From Marmoricola sp. (GTDB lineage: Bacteria > Actinomycetota > Actinomycetes > Propionibacteriales > Nocardioidaceae): a stretch of DNA of 36,186 bases. Made by a program: the position numbers and the translations under genes. The DNA lies in assembly GCA_025964795.1 (NCBI GenBank), contig JAOPYC010000057.1, positions 1 through 36,186 of the forward strand. Reading direction: 5' to 3'. The notes beneath the pieces were generated by a model. It had not been told where the DNA came from. It did no database searches and was given only the letters and a program-made list of their open reading frames with translations. Positions 23,285 to 31,520 of the stretch are shown here, piece by piece (the first letter of the stretch is position 1; every line of letters starts with the position of its first letter).

Positions 23285-24910
23285 CTAATCCGCCTCGGCC
23301 GGGTTCGCGCGGACCGCTGCCCCGTCCACCCAGGTCGAGAGCACCCGGGTTGCCCCGATCTCGCCCGGGTCTCCGGTGAACGGGTCGCGGTCGAGGACGA
23401 CGAGGTCGGCGACCTGTCCGACGGCGATCGTGCCGGCGTCGTCGCGGTGGTTCACCCACGCCGACCCACTGGTGTACGCCGCGAACGCGGTCTCCAGGTC
23501 CAGGGCCTGCTCGGGCAGGAACGGCTCGCTGCCCGCCCGGCCGTCCTCCCCGAAGGCCCAGCGGTTGACCGCGACGTGGATCGCCTCGAGCGGGTTCGGG
23601 GTGCTGACCGGCCAGTCGCTGCCTGCGACCAGCCGGGCACCGGCGCGGTGGAGCCCGCCGAAGGGGTACTGCCAGCCGGCCCGCTCCGGTCCCAGGAAGG
23701 GGATGGTCAGGTCGGCCATCTGGTCGTCGAGGCAGGCCCACAGCGCCTGCAGGTTGGCCGCGACGCCGAGCTCGCCGAAGCGGCGTACGTCGTCGGGGTG
23801 CACCACCTGCAGGTGCGCGACGTGGTGCCGCCGCTCGGGTGAGGTGCCCTCGAAGGCGTTCAGCGCCTCCCGGACCCCGCGGTCCCCGATGGCGTGCACG
23901 TGCACCTGGAAGCCCTCGGCGTCGAGCAGGGCGACGTAGCGCCGCAGCGCCACCGGGTCGACGAACGAGTGACCGGCGTTGGTGGTGGCGTGCCCGCACC
24001 GGTCGAGGTAGGGGGCGGTGAGTGCCGCCGTGCCGTTCTCGGCGACACCGTCCTGCATCACCTTGACGCTGGTCGCCCGGAAGCGTCCGTGGCTGAGCTC
24101 GGCACGCCGGGCGACCAGGGAGGCGACCTGCTCCTCGCCGCGGTCGCGGTCCCACCAGAGGGCTCCGACCACGTGTCCGGTCAGCTCGCCGCGCTGCGCC
24201 GCGAGGAGGTACGTCGGACCGGGATCGTCCATCCCCGCGTAGGCGCCGACGATCGCGTCCTGCCAGCCGGTCACGCCCAGAGAGTGCAGGTAGGCCTGCC
24301 CGGTCAGCAGCCCGCGGTGGTAGTCCTCGGCGGTGGTCCGCGGCGCGTGGCGTACGACGACGGCCATCGCGCCCTCGTGCAAGGTCCCGGTCGGCCGGCC
24401 GTCCGGGCCGCGCTCGAACCGTCCGTGCGGCGGGTCCGGGGTCTCCCGGGTGATCCCGGCCAGCTCCATGGCGCGGGTGTTGACCCACGCGCCGTGGTGG
24501 TCGCGGTTGGGCAGGAACACCGGCCGCTCCGGCAACACGGTGTCGAGGTCCGCCGCGGTCGGCGTACCTCCGGGGAACGCGGCCATCGACCAGCCCCCGC
24601 CCAGGATCCACGGCAGGTCGGGGTGCGCGTCGGCGTACGCCCTGACGGTGGCGAGGTAGTCCTCGCGGGTCGATCCCTCGGACAGGTCGCACCGGCTGCG
24701 CTCCAGCCCGCCCTGCACCACGTGCACGTGCGCGTCCACGAACCCGGGGGACAGCAGCCCGCCGGCGAGGTCGACCACCTCGGCGCCGGGCGGCACGTCC
24801 ACGTCACCCACGGCGGCGATGAGCCCGTCCTCGACCACGACCGCGCCGACCGGACCGCGGTGGTGGTGCCCGTCGAAGACGCTGCCGTTGACGAAGGCCG
24901 TGGTGGTCAT
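23285..24910 (-). CDS. Amidohydrolase family protein (YtcJ-like)
   Basis: 541 residues from ATG 24910; an ATG at 24919 is in frame, but a -10-like CAGAAT overlaps it and ends 7 nt before 24910. It belongs to the amidohydrolase_3/YtcJ group: N-terminal beta-sandwich (VFDGHHHRGPVGAVVVEDG), metal ligands in FVDAHVH (His61, His63), VKVMQDGVAENGTAAL, FQVHVHAIGDRGVREAL with two more His, and GSDWPVSTPNPLEAI with the catalytic Asp. These are metal-dependent cytoplasmic hydrolases of mostly unknown substrate. It is divergent from the epimerase gene at 24970, 59 nt away. Confidence 0.92.
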   Translation of the reverse strand: MTTTAFVNGSVFDGHHHRGPVGAVVVEDGLIAAVGDVDVPPGAEVVDLAGGLLSPGFVDAHVHVVQGGLERSRCDLSEGSTREDYLATVRAYADAHPDLPWILGGGWSMAAFPGGTPTAADLDTVLPERPVFLPNRDHHGAWVNTRAMELAGITRETPDPPHGRFERGPDGRPTGTLHEGAMAVVVRHAPRTTAEDYHRGLLTGQAYLHSLGVTGWQDAIVGAYAGMDDPGPTYLLAAQRGELTGHVVGALWWDRDRGEEQVASLVARRAELSHGRFRATSVKVMQDGVAENGTAALTAPYLDRCGHATTNAGHSFVDPVALRRYVALLDAEGFQVHVHAIGDRGVREALNAFEGTSPERRHHVAHLQVVHPDDVRRFGELGVAANLQALWACLDDQMADLTIPFLGPERAGWQYPFGGLHRAGARLVAGSDWPVSTPNPLEAIHVAVNRWAFGEDGRAGSEPFLPEQALDLETAFAAYTSGSAWVNHRDDAGTIAVGQVADLVVLDRDPFTGDPGEIGATRVLSTWVDGAAVRANPAEAD

Positions 24911-24969
24911 GCGAGGCATTCTGCCCGGCCGTCTCCTGGGGCCTTGTCGGCGCGTGCGAAGGTGGCCGC

Positions 24970-25881
24970 ATGACCGATTCCTCGTCCCCTGTCGTCGTCG
25001 TCACCGGAGCCAACGGCCTGGTGGGGGCCCGCATCTGCGCGGCGCTGGCCGAGCGCGGCGCGACCGTCCGCGCCGTCGTACGCCGCCCGGGGTCGGCCCC
25101 CGACGTCGCCGGTGTCGAGGAGCGGGTCGGCGAGTTCTACGACGCCGACCTGGCCGCCTCGGTGGCCCGCGGGGCCGACGCCGTCGTCACCACCGTGCAC
25201 CCGATGGGCTCGGACCGGGAGACCCAGCACCGGATCGCGGTCGAGGGCACGCCGGTGCTGGCCCGGGCCGCCCGGGACGCTGGCGTGGCGCGCTTCGTGC
25301 ACGTCTCGACGGCCGCCGTCTACGACCGCTCACCGGGCGTGGAGGACGTCAACGAGAGCTCGGCGCTGGTGCCCGACGACGCAGGTGACTACCCCGTCAC
25401 CAAGCGCGACACCGACGCCGCCCTGGCCGAGGTCGACGGGATCACCCGGGTCGTCGTACGGCCCCCGGCGATCCTCGGCGCCGGTGAGACCTCGGTCTGG
25501 AACACGCTGCACCCGGCAGAGGTCCGGGACGACGAGCAGGCCCGGCACGGGGTGCCGGACCAGTCGTTCGCCTGGGTCCACGTCGAGGACCTCGCCGCCC
25601 TGGTCGCGGACGTGGCCCTGGGTCGGATCCCGCCGGCGGCGGACGCCGAGGAGGGACCGGTCGAGGGCGGGTGCACCCCGGTGAACGTGGCCAGCGGCCC
25701 GGCGACGCAGCGCGACTACCTCGGGACCGTCACCGCTGCCCTCGGGCTCGAGCCGGTCTGGGACGAGGCGCCGGCCTGGACGGGCCAGATCCTCGCCGAC
25801 CGCGCGCGGGCCTGGGGCTGGTCCCCGCAGGTCCGCCTCGACCAGGCGCTGAAGGAGATCGACGAGGGTCTGCGCGGCTAG
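24970..25881 (+). CDS. NAD(P)-dependent epimerase/dehydratase family protein
   Basis: 303 residues of an extended SDR. It starts VVVVTGANGLVGARICAALA with the TGxxGxxG cofactor loop. Catalytic-type Ser/Thr and Tyr-Lys motifs follow (FVHVSTAAVYD and DYPVTKRDTD, YxxxK). FAWVHVEDLAALVADVALG and VNVASGPATQRDYL are usual in NAD-dependent epimerases/dehydratases. AAGGTGG lies before the ATG. Substrate unknown. Downstream, an 84-nt gap separates it from the convergent MFS gene; it holds only a weak CCACC/GGTGG inverted repeat (25947-25965). Confidence 0.93.
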   Translation: MTDSSSPVVVVTGANGLVGARICAALAERGATVRAVVRRPGSAPDVAGVEERVGEFYDADLAASVARGADAVVTTVHPMGSDRETQHRIAVEGTPVLARAARDAGVARFVHVSTAAVYDRSPGVEDVNESSALVPDDAGDYPVTKRDTDAALAEVDGITRVVVRPPAILGAGETSVWNTLHPAEVRDDEQARHGVPDQSFAWVHVEDLAALVADVALGRIPPAADAEEGPVEGGCTPVNVASGPATQRDYLGTVTAALGLEPVWDEAPAWTGQILADRARAWGWSPQVRLDQALKEIDEGLRG

Positions 25882-25965
25882 AGGCCACGCTGGAACCGGG
25901 GCGCCGACCCTTGTGTGGTTGATCCCACCCTCTTGGTGCGTGCGATCCACCACGTAGTGAGGTGG

Positions 25966-27438
25966 CTACTCGCTCTTGTCGCCGACCAGCGTCCCCGCCG
26001 CGACGACGCCGAGCTGCGCGTGCTCGGGCTCGTCGGTGAGGTGCTCCTCGATGACGGCGCGCCGCACGCGCGGGATGACCAGGCCGACGGCAGCCGCGCC
26101 GACCATCACGAGGGTGAGCAGCAGGAAGCCGTGGGTGTAGCCCGACTCCCGGGGCACCCCGTTCGTGAAGGTGCTGGCGGTGACGACGGTGGCCATGATC
26201 GCGGCCCCGATGGAACCGCCGATCGTGCGGATGTTGGCGTTCATCCCGCTCGCGACGCCGGTCTGCTCCGGCGGCACCGCGGCGACGATCAGGTTGGACA
26301 GGCACGCGAAGACGAGGCCGATGCCGGCGCCCATGATCGCGGTCGCGGCGAAGAGCTGCCACTCGTGCTGGTGGGCGAAGGCCACGATCGACATGGCGCC
26401 GGCGGCGATCAGGCAGCCGATCGCCACGACGTACTTCGGCCCGATCCGCCGCGCGATCGGGGCCGAGAAGTTCCCCATCACGAACATGGTCACCGACGAC
26501 GGGAGCAGGATCAGCCCGGACTGCGTGATGGAGGCGCCGAAGCCGTAGCCGAAGGACGACGGGGTCTGGCTGAACTGCGGCAGGAAGCCGAACGAGGCAT
26601 ACATCCCGAACCCGACGAGCAGCGCCACCAGGTTGGTGGTCCACACGGCCGGGAGCCTCATCATCTTCATGTCGATCAGGGGCGAGGCCGAGCGCTCCTC
26701 GACCGCCACCCAGGCGACGAGCAGCACGACGGCGGCCGCGATCAGGCCGAGGACGCGGCCGGAGGACCAGCCCCAGGTGCCGCCCTCGCTGAGAGCGAGC
26801 AGCAGCGCCACCAGCCATGCCGAGAGGAGTACGGCGGGCAGCACGCTGATCCTGCCCGGGGTGCGCACCGGCGACTCGGGGACGAACACCTGCGCGGCGA
26901 CCGCCGCGAGGGCCGTGACGATCATCGGCAGCCAGAACAGCCAGTGGTAGTCGAGCAGCTTGACGATCGGGCCGGCGACGACCAGGCCGACACCGGCGCC
27001 GACCGCGGCCAGTGAGGCGATGGAGCCCACGGCGCCCGGGATCCTCTTCTCCGGGAACTCGTCACGGATGATCCCGAACGAGATCGGCAGGACGCCGCCG
27101 CCGATGCCCTGGATGACGCGCGCGAGGATCATCGGACCGATGCTCCCGGCCAGGGCCGCGATGAGCGAGCCGATGGCCAGCGCGGCCAGTGCCACCACCA
27201 GCATCCGCTCCTTGCCGACCTTGTCCGCTATGCGGCCCATGATCGGGGTGAACACCGAGGCCGAAAGCAGGTAGGCCGTCAACACCCAGGTCACCGTCGC
27301 CTGGTCGGTGTTCAGGTCCGTCTGGATCTCGGCCAGCACCGGTGTGACCAGCGACTGGAGCAGCGCGAACGCGGCCACGGAGACCGCGAGCACCGCGTAG
27401 GTCACCTGGTAGTGGGAACGACGGGAGGAGGTGGTCAC
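25966..27438 (-). CDS. MFS drug exporter, DHA2 family (14-TMS)
   Basis: 490 residues from GTG 27438 with GGAAAG upstream. The DHA2 signature is complete: LQSLVTPVLAEIQTDLNTDQ, VTWVLTAYLLSASVFTPIMG, RIADKVGKERMLV (motif A), RVIQGIGGGVLPISFGII (motif C-like) and about 14 hydrophobic segments. Such proteins use the proton gradient to export drugs and other toxic compounds. It lies downstream of the azoreductase on the same strand but is separated by a strong hairpin and 197 nt, which probably holds its own promoter: TTGTC-GGA-GACAA (27541-27553) is an inverted repeat about 100 nt upstream of the start. A nearby MarR regulator fits a drug-response role. Confidence 0.94.
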   Translation of the reverse strand: MTTSSRRSHYQVTYAVLAVSVAAFALLQSLVTPVLAEIQTDLNTDQATVTWVLTAYLLSASVFTPIMGRIADKVGKERMLVVALAALAIGSLIAALAGSIGPMILARVIQGIGGGVLPISFGIIRDEFPEKRIPGAVGSIASLAAVGAGVGLVVAGPIVKLLDYHWLFWLPMIVTALAAVAAQVFVPESPVRTPGRISVLPAVLLSAWLVALLLALSEGGTWGWSSGRVLGLIAAAVVLLVAWVAVEERSASPLIDMKMMRLPAVWTTNLVALLVGFGMYASFGFLPQFSQTPSSFGYGFGASITQSGLILLPSSVTMFVMGNFSAPIARRIGPKYVVAIGCLIAAGAMSIVAFAHQHEWQLFAATAIMGAGIGLVFACLSNLIVAAVPPEQTGVASGMNANIRTIGGSIGAAIMATVVTASTFTNGVPRESGYTHGFLLLTLVMVGAAAVGLVIPRVRRAVIEEHLTDEPEHAQLGVVAAGTLVGDKSE

Positions 27439-27579
27439 GGCGCTGCTTTCCGGGGTGGGGGGAATGGCTTGGCCATCAGGTCACGTCACTGGGACCCCGG
27501 CCGCGTGCAGGTGCAACTCCGCGGTACCTCGGAAAAGTCCTTGTCGGAGACAACGATCATCGTCGAGGCTCCCGGCGCA

Positions 27580-27616
27580 CCGACGGCCGGGCCACCGTGG
27601 GTGGCCCGGCCGTCGG
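27580..27616 (-). terminator. Very strong hairpin after azoreductase gene
   Basis: CCGACGGCCGGGCCACC (27580-27596) pairs perfectly over 17 bp with its complement (27600-27616), leaving a 3-nt loop. It starts 20 nt after the azoreductase stop codon and ends that transcript or limits read-through into the MFS gene. No T-run follows, as is common in actinobacteria. Confidence 0.75.
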
Positions 27617-27635
27617 ATGGACGAGTGGCGCGGGG

Positions 27636-28295
27636 TCAGGCAGCCGGGCTGAGCTTGATGGTCACCGAGCGCGCGCTGTGCCGGGCGGCCTCGTGCGACT
27701 CGGCCAGCTGCTCGCGGGCGAGGTCGCGCAGCTCGGCCATCGCCGGGGTGACCTCGGCCAGGGTCAGCTCGGTCTCGATGACGTCGAGGTCGAGGCCCCA
27801 CACGTCGGCGAGCACGCGCCGCATCCAGCCGGTGGCGTGGTCCCAGCCCGCGCGCGGGGTGCCCTCGCCGTAGCCGCCGCCACGGGCGGTGACCAGGAAC
27901 GCTGGCCGTCCGGCCAGGATGGTCGAGCCGGGCGCGAAGCGCGAGTCGGTGCCGACGATGTCGAACCAGGTCTTGAAGTGCTGGGAGACGCCGAAGTTGT
28001 ACATCGGGACCGCGAAGATCAACGCGTCCGCGGCGACCAGCTCGTCGGCCAGCCCGGCGCTGACCGCCAGGGCCGCCTGCTGCTCCTCGGAGCGGGCGTC
28101 CTCGGGGGTGTAGCCGGCGAACGCGGCGGTGCCCCAGACGGAGCCGTCCAGGGGAGTGGTCGCGACGTCGCGACGGATGACCTCGGTCGAGGCTCCGAGC
28201 TCCTCGAGGATGGTGGACTCGAGGGTGTCGGCGACGGCGCGGGTCACCGAGCCCTCCCGTCGGATGCTGGCGTCCAGCCGGAAGATGCTGCTCAT
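27636..28295 (-). CDS. FMN-dependent NADH:azoreductase/quinone reductase (AzoR-like)
   Basis: 219 residues, start supported by AGGAGC 6 nt upstream. It has the flavodoxin-like fold of AzoR: IFRLDASIRREGSVTRAVAD (phosphate loop), PMYNFGVSQHFKTWFDIV (the conserved FMN- and dimer-contact PMYNF motif) and FLVTARGGGYGEGTPRAGWDH. It reduces azo compounds and quinones by two electrons, using FMN and NADH, and protects against electrophiles. It is divergent from a MarR regulator with an AT-rich, palindrome-rich control region between them, so it is the likely target of that regulator. Confidence 0.94.
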   Translation of the reverse strand: MSSIFRLDASIRREGSVTRAVADTLESTILEELGASTEVIRRDVATTPLDGSVWGTAAFAGYTPEDARSEEQQAALAVSAGLADELVAADALIFAVPMYNFGVSQHFKTWFDIVGTDSRFAPGSTILAGRPAFLVTARGGGYGEGTPRAGWDHATGWMRRVLADVWGLDLDVIETELTLAEVTPAMAELRDLAREQLAESHEAARHSARSVTIKLSPAA

Positions 28296-28351
28296 CGAAG
28301 TGCTCCTGTCGTGGGGGCCGACGAGGCGTCGGCGAGGACAATAGTCTTACA

Positions 28352-28382
28352 CACAGATCATATTGTGATCAGATCATCTGTG
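28352..28382. promoter_or_regulatory. MarR-type candidate operator between azoR-like and marR genes
   Basis: GATCATATTGTGATC (28356-28370) is a palindrome with 5-bp arms around TATTG, and CACAGAT (28352-28358) with ATCTGTG (28376-28382) forms a second, overlapping inverted repeat. This is the most AT-rich stretch in the neighbourhood and lies between the two divergent starts, as expected of a MarR-binding site. Confidence 0.6.
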
Positions 28383-28426
28383 AATGTGATGATCGCCACT
28401 GACGAGGGTCGGGCTAGACTCGTGCC

Positions 28427-28930
28427 GTGACCGAGGTGACCCAGGAGCGTGTCGAGGAGCGTGCGGAGGCGAGCTCCGTCGACTTCGGCCAGGCCCTCGG
28501 CGCCCTGCTCCGGACCTACCTGGAGAACGCGCGCGCCGCGGTCGAGGACCTCCCGGGCGGCCCGCGCGGGTTCCAGGTCATGGCCGTCGCGGCGGTCAGC
28601 GCGTGCAGCAACCAGGCGCGGATGGCCGAGAGCCTCGGCCTGGACCGCACCGTGATGACCTACCTCGTCGACGACCTGGAGAAGGCCGGCCTGGTCACGC
28701 GGCGTCCCGACCCGGCCGACCGGCGCGCCCGTCAGGTGCTGCTCACCACCAAGGGCACCAAGGCCTTCGAGAAGGCCGCGAGCCGGATCGAGCAGGTCGA
28801 GCGGTCGGTCCTCGGCGGTCTCTCCGACGACGACGCCGCGACGTTCCGCTCCCTGCTGATGAAGGTGGTGGCGGCCGGCCCGGTCGACGCCTCCGCCACG
28901 CCGTGCGCGGGCCCGGTCCCCACCTGCTGA
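28427..28930 (+). CDS. MarR-family transcriptional regulator
   Basis: 167 residues from GTG 28427. The winged-helix part contains AVSACSNQARMAESLGLDRT with recognition helix LDRTVMTYLVDDLEKAGLVT and the wing RRPDPADRRARQVLLTTKG, the DxRxR signature of MarR proteins. It acts as a dimer that releases DNA on binding a phenolic or electrophilic ligand; the ligand here is unknown. A -10 box TAGACT (28415-28420) lies 6 nt before the start codon, indicating a leaderless transcript. It probably represses the divergent azoreductase gene and itself. The C-terminus has a second Cys (FCAG type TPCAGPVPTC) that might be redox-active; this is speculation. Confidence 0.92.
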   Translation: MTEVTQERVEERAEASSVDFGQALGALLRTYLENARAAVEDLPGGPRGFQVMAVAAVSACSNQARMAESLGLDRTVMTYLVDDLEKAGLVTRRPDPADRRARQVLLTTKGTKAFEKAASRIEQVERSVLGGLSDDDAATFRSLLMKVVAAGPVDASATPCAGPVPTC

Positions 28931-29008
28931 TCGGCCCGCCGACCAACCGGGGCCTGTTCGCCGTCGGAGAACACCGACCCGGCGAGGAACACGGGACCCC
29001 GGCCCAGG

Positions 29009-29029
29009 GTTGAGTCAACATCGCTCAAC
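29009..29029. promoter_or_regulatory. HAIR-like site (HspR-type operator) upstream of lon
   Basis: GTTGAGT-N7-GCTCAAC (29009-29029) contains an inverted repeat GTTGAG/CTCAAC and matches the HspR-associated inverted repeat CTTGAGT-N7-ACTCAAG at 11 of 14 arm positions, with the exact 7-nt spacer. It ends 17 nt before the lon start. HspR is known to control lon in Streptomyces, which supports the call. Confidence 0.65.
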
Positions 29030-29046
29030 TCTTGAAAGGTTCCGAC

Positions 29047-31377
29047 ATGTCTGTCGCTACACGCCTCCCGGTCCTGTTCGTCGCGGACCTCGTCATCCTG
29101 CCCGGCATGGTCGTCCCCCTCCAGCTCGACGAGTCCTCGCAGGCCGCCATCGATGCGACCGGAAGCAGCGAGGACGGCCGGCTCCTGGTGGCTCCCCGGC
29201 TCGAGGGCCGCTACGCGTCGTACGGCGTGATCACCAGCGTCGAGCGCGTCGGCCGGTTCAGCGGCGGCGCCCCCGCCGCGGTGCTCAAGGCCGAGCGTCG
29301 CGCCAAGATCGGCAGCGGCGTGACCGGGCCCGGGGCGGCGCTCTGGGTCGAGGTCGAGCCCGTCGCGGATGTCGAGTTCAACGGCGACACCCCACGGGCG
29401 CACGCCCTCGCCGAGGAGTACAAGCGACTCGTCGTCGCCGTCCTCCAGCGCCGCGACGCCTGGCAGGTCATCGACTCCGTGAACCAGATGGACGATCCCG
29501 GTGCGCTGGCCGACGCGGCCGGCTACGCGCCGTACCTCTCGACCGAGCGCAAGCAGCAGCTGCTCGAGACGCCCGACGTCGAGGAGCGGCTCTCCACGCT
29601 GATCAGCTGGACCTCGGACTACCTGGCCGAGGTGGAGGTCACCGACAAGATCGGCGAGGACGTCCGCGAGGGCATGGAGAAGAGCCAGCGCGAGTTCCTG
29701 CTGCGCCAGCAGCTGGCCGCGATCCGCAAGGAGCTCGGCGAGGGTGAGCCCGAGGGCTCCGAGGACTACCGGGCGCGGGTGGAGAAGGCCGAGGTGCCCG
29801 ACGCCGTGCGCGAGGCGCTGGTGCGCGAGGTCGACAAGCTCGAGCGGTCCAGCGACCAGAGCCCCGAGACGGCCTGGATCCGCACCTGGCTGGACACCGT
29901 GCTGGAGCTCCCGTGGGGCGTGACGACGCAGGACATCACCGACCTGGCGGCGGCGCAGCAGGTCCTGGACGCGGACCACCACGGTCTCGACGAGGTCAAG
30001 GAGCGGATCGTGGAGTACCTCGCGGTCCGTGCCCGTCGCGCCGAGCGCGGCCTGCAGGTCGTCGGCGGCCGGGGCTCCGGCGCCGTGATCCTGCTGGCGG
30101 GTCCTCCCGGGGTCGGCAAGACCTCGCTCGGCGAGAGCGTCGCGCGGGCCCTGGGTCGCAAGTTCGTCCGCGTCGCCCTGGGTGGCGTCCGCGACGAGGC
30201 GGAGATCCGCGGCCACCGCAGGACGTACGTCGGGGCGCTGCCCGGACGCATCGTCAGGGCGGTCAAGGAGGCCGGCTCGATGAACCCGGTCGTGCTGCTC
30301 GACGAGGTCGACAAGGTCGGTGCGGACTACCGCGGCGACCCGGCCGCCGCCCTGCTCGAGGTGCTCGACCCGGCGCAGAACCACACCTTCCGCGACCACT
30401 ACCTCGAGCTCGACCTGGACCTCTCCGACGTGCTGTTCATCGCGACCGCCAACGTCGTGGAGCAGATCCCCTCGGCGCTGCTGGACCGGATGGAGCTGGT
30501 CACCCTCGACGGCTACACCGAGGACGACAAGGTCGCCATCGCCCGCGACTTCCTGCTGCCCCGGCAGCTGGAGCGGGCGGCCGTGACCGAGGACGAGGTC
30601 ACCGTGAGCGACGCCGCGCTGCGCGAGCTGGCGGCGAACTACACCCGCGAGGCGGGCGTGCGGCAGATGGAGCGGTTCCTGGCCAAGCTGCTGCGCAAGG
30701 CCGCGACCAAGCTGGCCACCGCTCCCCAGGTGAAGCTCGAGATCGACGAGCCCGACCTCAAGGAGTTCCTCGGCCGGCCGCGCTTCGAGCCGGAGTCGCA
30801 CGAGCGCACGTCGGTCCCGGGCGTCGCGACCGGCCTGGCCGTGACCGGGCTGGGTGGCGACGTGCTGTTCATCGAGGCGAGCGCCAGCCAGGGACCGGCC
30901 GAGCTCAAGCTCACCGGGCAGCTCGGCGACGTGATGAAGGAGTCGGTGCAGATCGCGCTGTCCTTCGTGAAGTCCCACGTCGAGCAGCTCGGGATCGACC
31001 CGAAGTCCCTGGACCGCACGATCCACGTGCACGTCCCGGCTGGCGCCGTACCCAAGGACGGGCCGTCGGCGGGCGTCACGATGGTGACCGCGCTGACCTC
31101 GCTGCTGACCGGTCGCCCGGTGCGCGGGGAGGTGGGGATGACCGGTGAGGTCACCCTCAACGGGCGGGTGCTGCCGATCGGCGGCGCCAAGCAGAAGCTG
31201 CTCGCCGCCCAGCGCAACGGCCTCACCGAGGTCTTCCTCCCGGCCCGCAACGAGCCGGACCTGGACGACGTACCGGCCGACGTCCTCGCCGAGGTCACGG
31301 TCCACCTGGTCGGCGACGTCCTGGACGTGGTCGCGGGTGCCCTGGAGCCGGCGGCGGTGGCCACCGCGGCGGCCTGA
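29047..31377 (+). CDS. lon: ATP-dependent Lon protease
   Basis: 776 residues from ATG 29047, chosen over the in-frame TTG at 29032 because GAAAGG then serves as ribosome site. Domain order is complete: N-terminal substrate domain (TRLPVLFVADLVILPGMVVP), coiled-coil middle, AAA+ ATPase with Walker A GPPGVGKTS near residue 350 and Walker B VVLLDEVDKVG, then the serine-lysine protease domain with Ser674 in KDGPSAGVTM and Lys715 in GGAKQKLLAA. Lon degrades damaged and short-lived regulatory proteins in the cytoplasm, using ATP. The HAIR-like site upstream suggests heat-shock control by HspR (not in this window). The MarR gene upstream ends 116 nt away. Confidence 0.97.
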   Translation: MSVATRLPVLFVADLVILPGMVVPLQLDESSQAAIDATGSSEDGRLLVAPRLEGRYASYGVITSVERVGRFSGGAPAAVLKAERRAKIGSGVTGPGAALWVEVEPVADVEFNGDTPRAHALAEEYKRLVVAVLQRRDAWQVIDSVNQMDDPGALADAAGYAPYLSTERKQQLLETPDVEERLSTLISWTSDYLAEVEVTDKIGEDVREGMEKSQREFLLRQQLAAIRKELGEGEPEGSEDYRARVEKAEVPDAVREALVREVDKLERSSDQSPETAWIRTWLDTVLELPWGVTTQDITDLAAAQQVLDADHHGLDEVKERIVEYLAVRARRAERGLQVVGGRGSGAVILLAGPPGVGKTSLGESVARALGRKFVRVALGGVRDEAEIRGHRRTYVGALPGRIVRAVKEAGSMNPVVLLDEVDKVGADYRGDPAAALLEVLDPAQNHTFRDHYLELDLDLSDVLFIATANVVEQIPSALLDRMELVTLDGYTEDDKVAIARDFLLPRQLERAAVTEDEVTVSDAALRELAANYTREAGVRQMERFLAKLLRKAATKLATAPQVKLEIDEPDLKEFLGRPRFEPESHERTSVPGVATGLAVTGLGGDVLFIEASASQGPAELKLTGQLGDVMKESVQIALSFVKSHVEQLGIDPKSLDRTIHVHVPAGAVPKDGPSAGVTMVTALTSLLTGRPVRGEVGMTGEVTLNGRVLPIGGAKQKLLAAQRNGLTEVFLPARNEPDLDDVPADVLAEVTVHLVGDVLDVVAGALEPAAVATAAA

Positions 31378-31391
31378 GCGCCGGCCCCGAC

Positions 31392-31436
31392 CCGCGTTGC
31401 ATGCATTGCGGGGGTGGGCGGCGGGCGCGATAGGTT
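31392..31436 (+). promoter_or_regulatory. Candidate ppc promoter with palindrome
   Basis: CCGCGTTGCATGCATTGCGG (31392-31411) is a near-palindrome centred on TGCATGCA. TTGCGG (31406-31411) and TAGGTT (31431-31436), 19 nt apart, look like -35 and -10 boxes, so the palindrome overlaps the -35. It could equally be the lon terminator, as it lies 15 nt after the lon stop. A GTG at 31446 would give a near-leaderless start for ppc. Confidence 0.45.
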
Positions 31437-31520
31437 CTCCGTCAGGTGCCGCCGACGTCGCCGGCTCTGTTCACCCCGACGTGCACGGACCCCGGTCCGT
31501 CCGACCTCGCTGAGGCCCCC

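Noticed and set aside
25947-25965. CCACC/GGTGG hairpin as the MFS terminator
   Set aside because: The stem is only 5 bp with a long loop and no T-run; it is too weak to call.
28732-31305. 857-codon minus-strand frame opposite lon
   Set aside because: Antisense shadow of lon with no recognisable domain.
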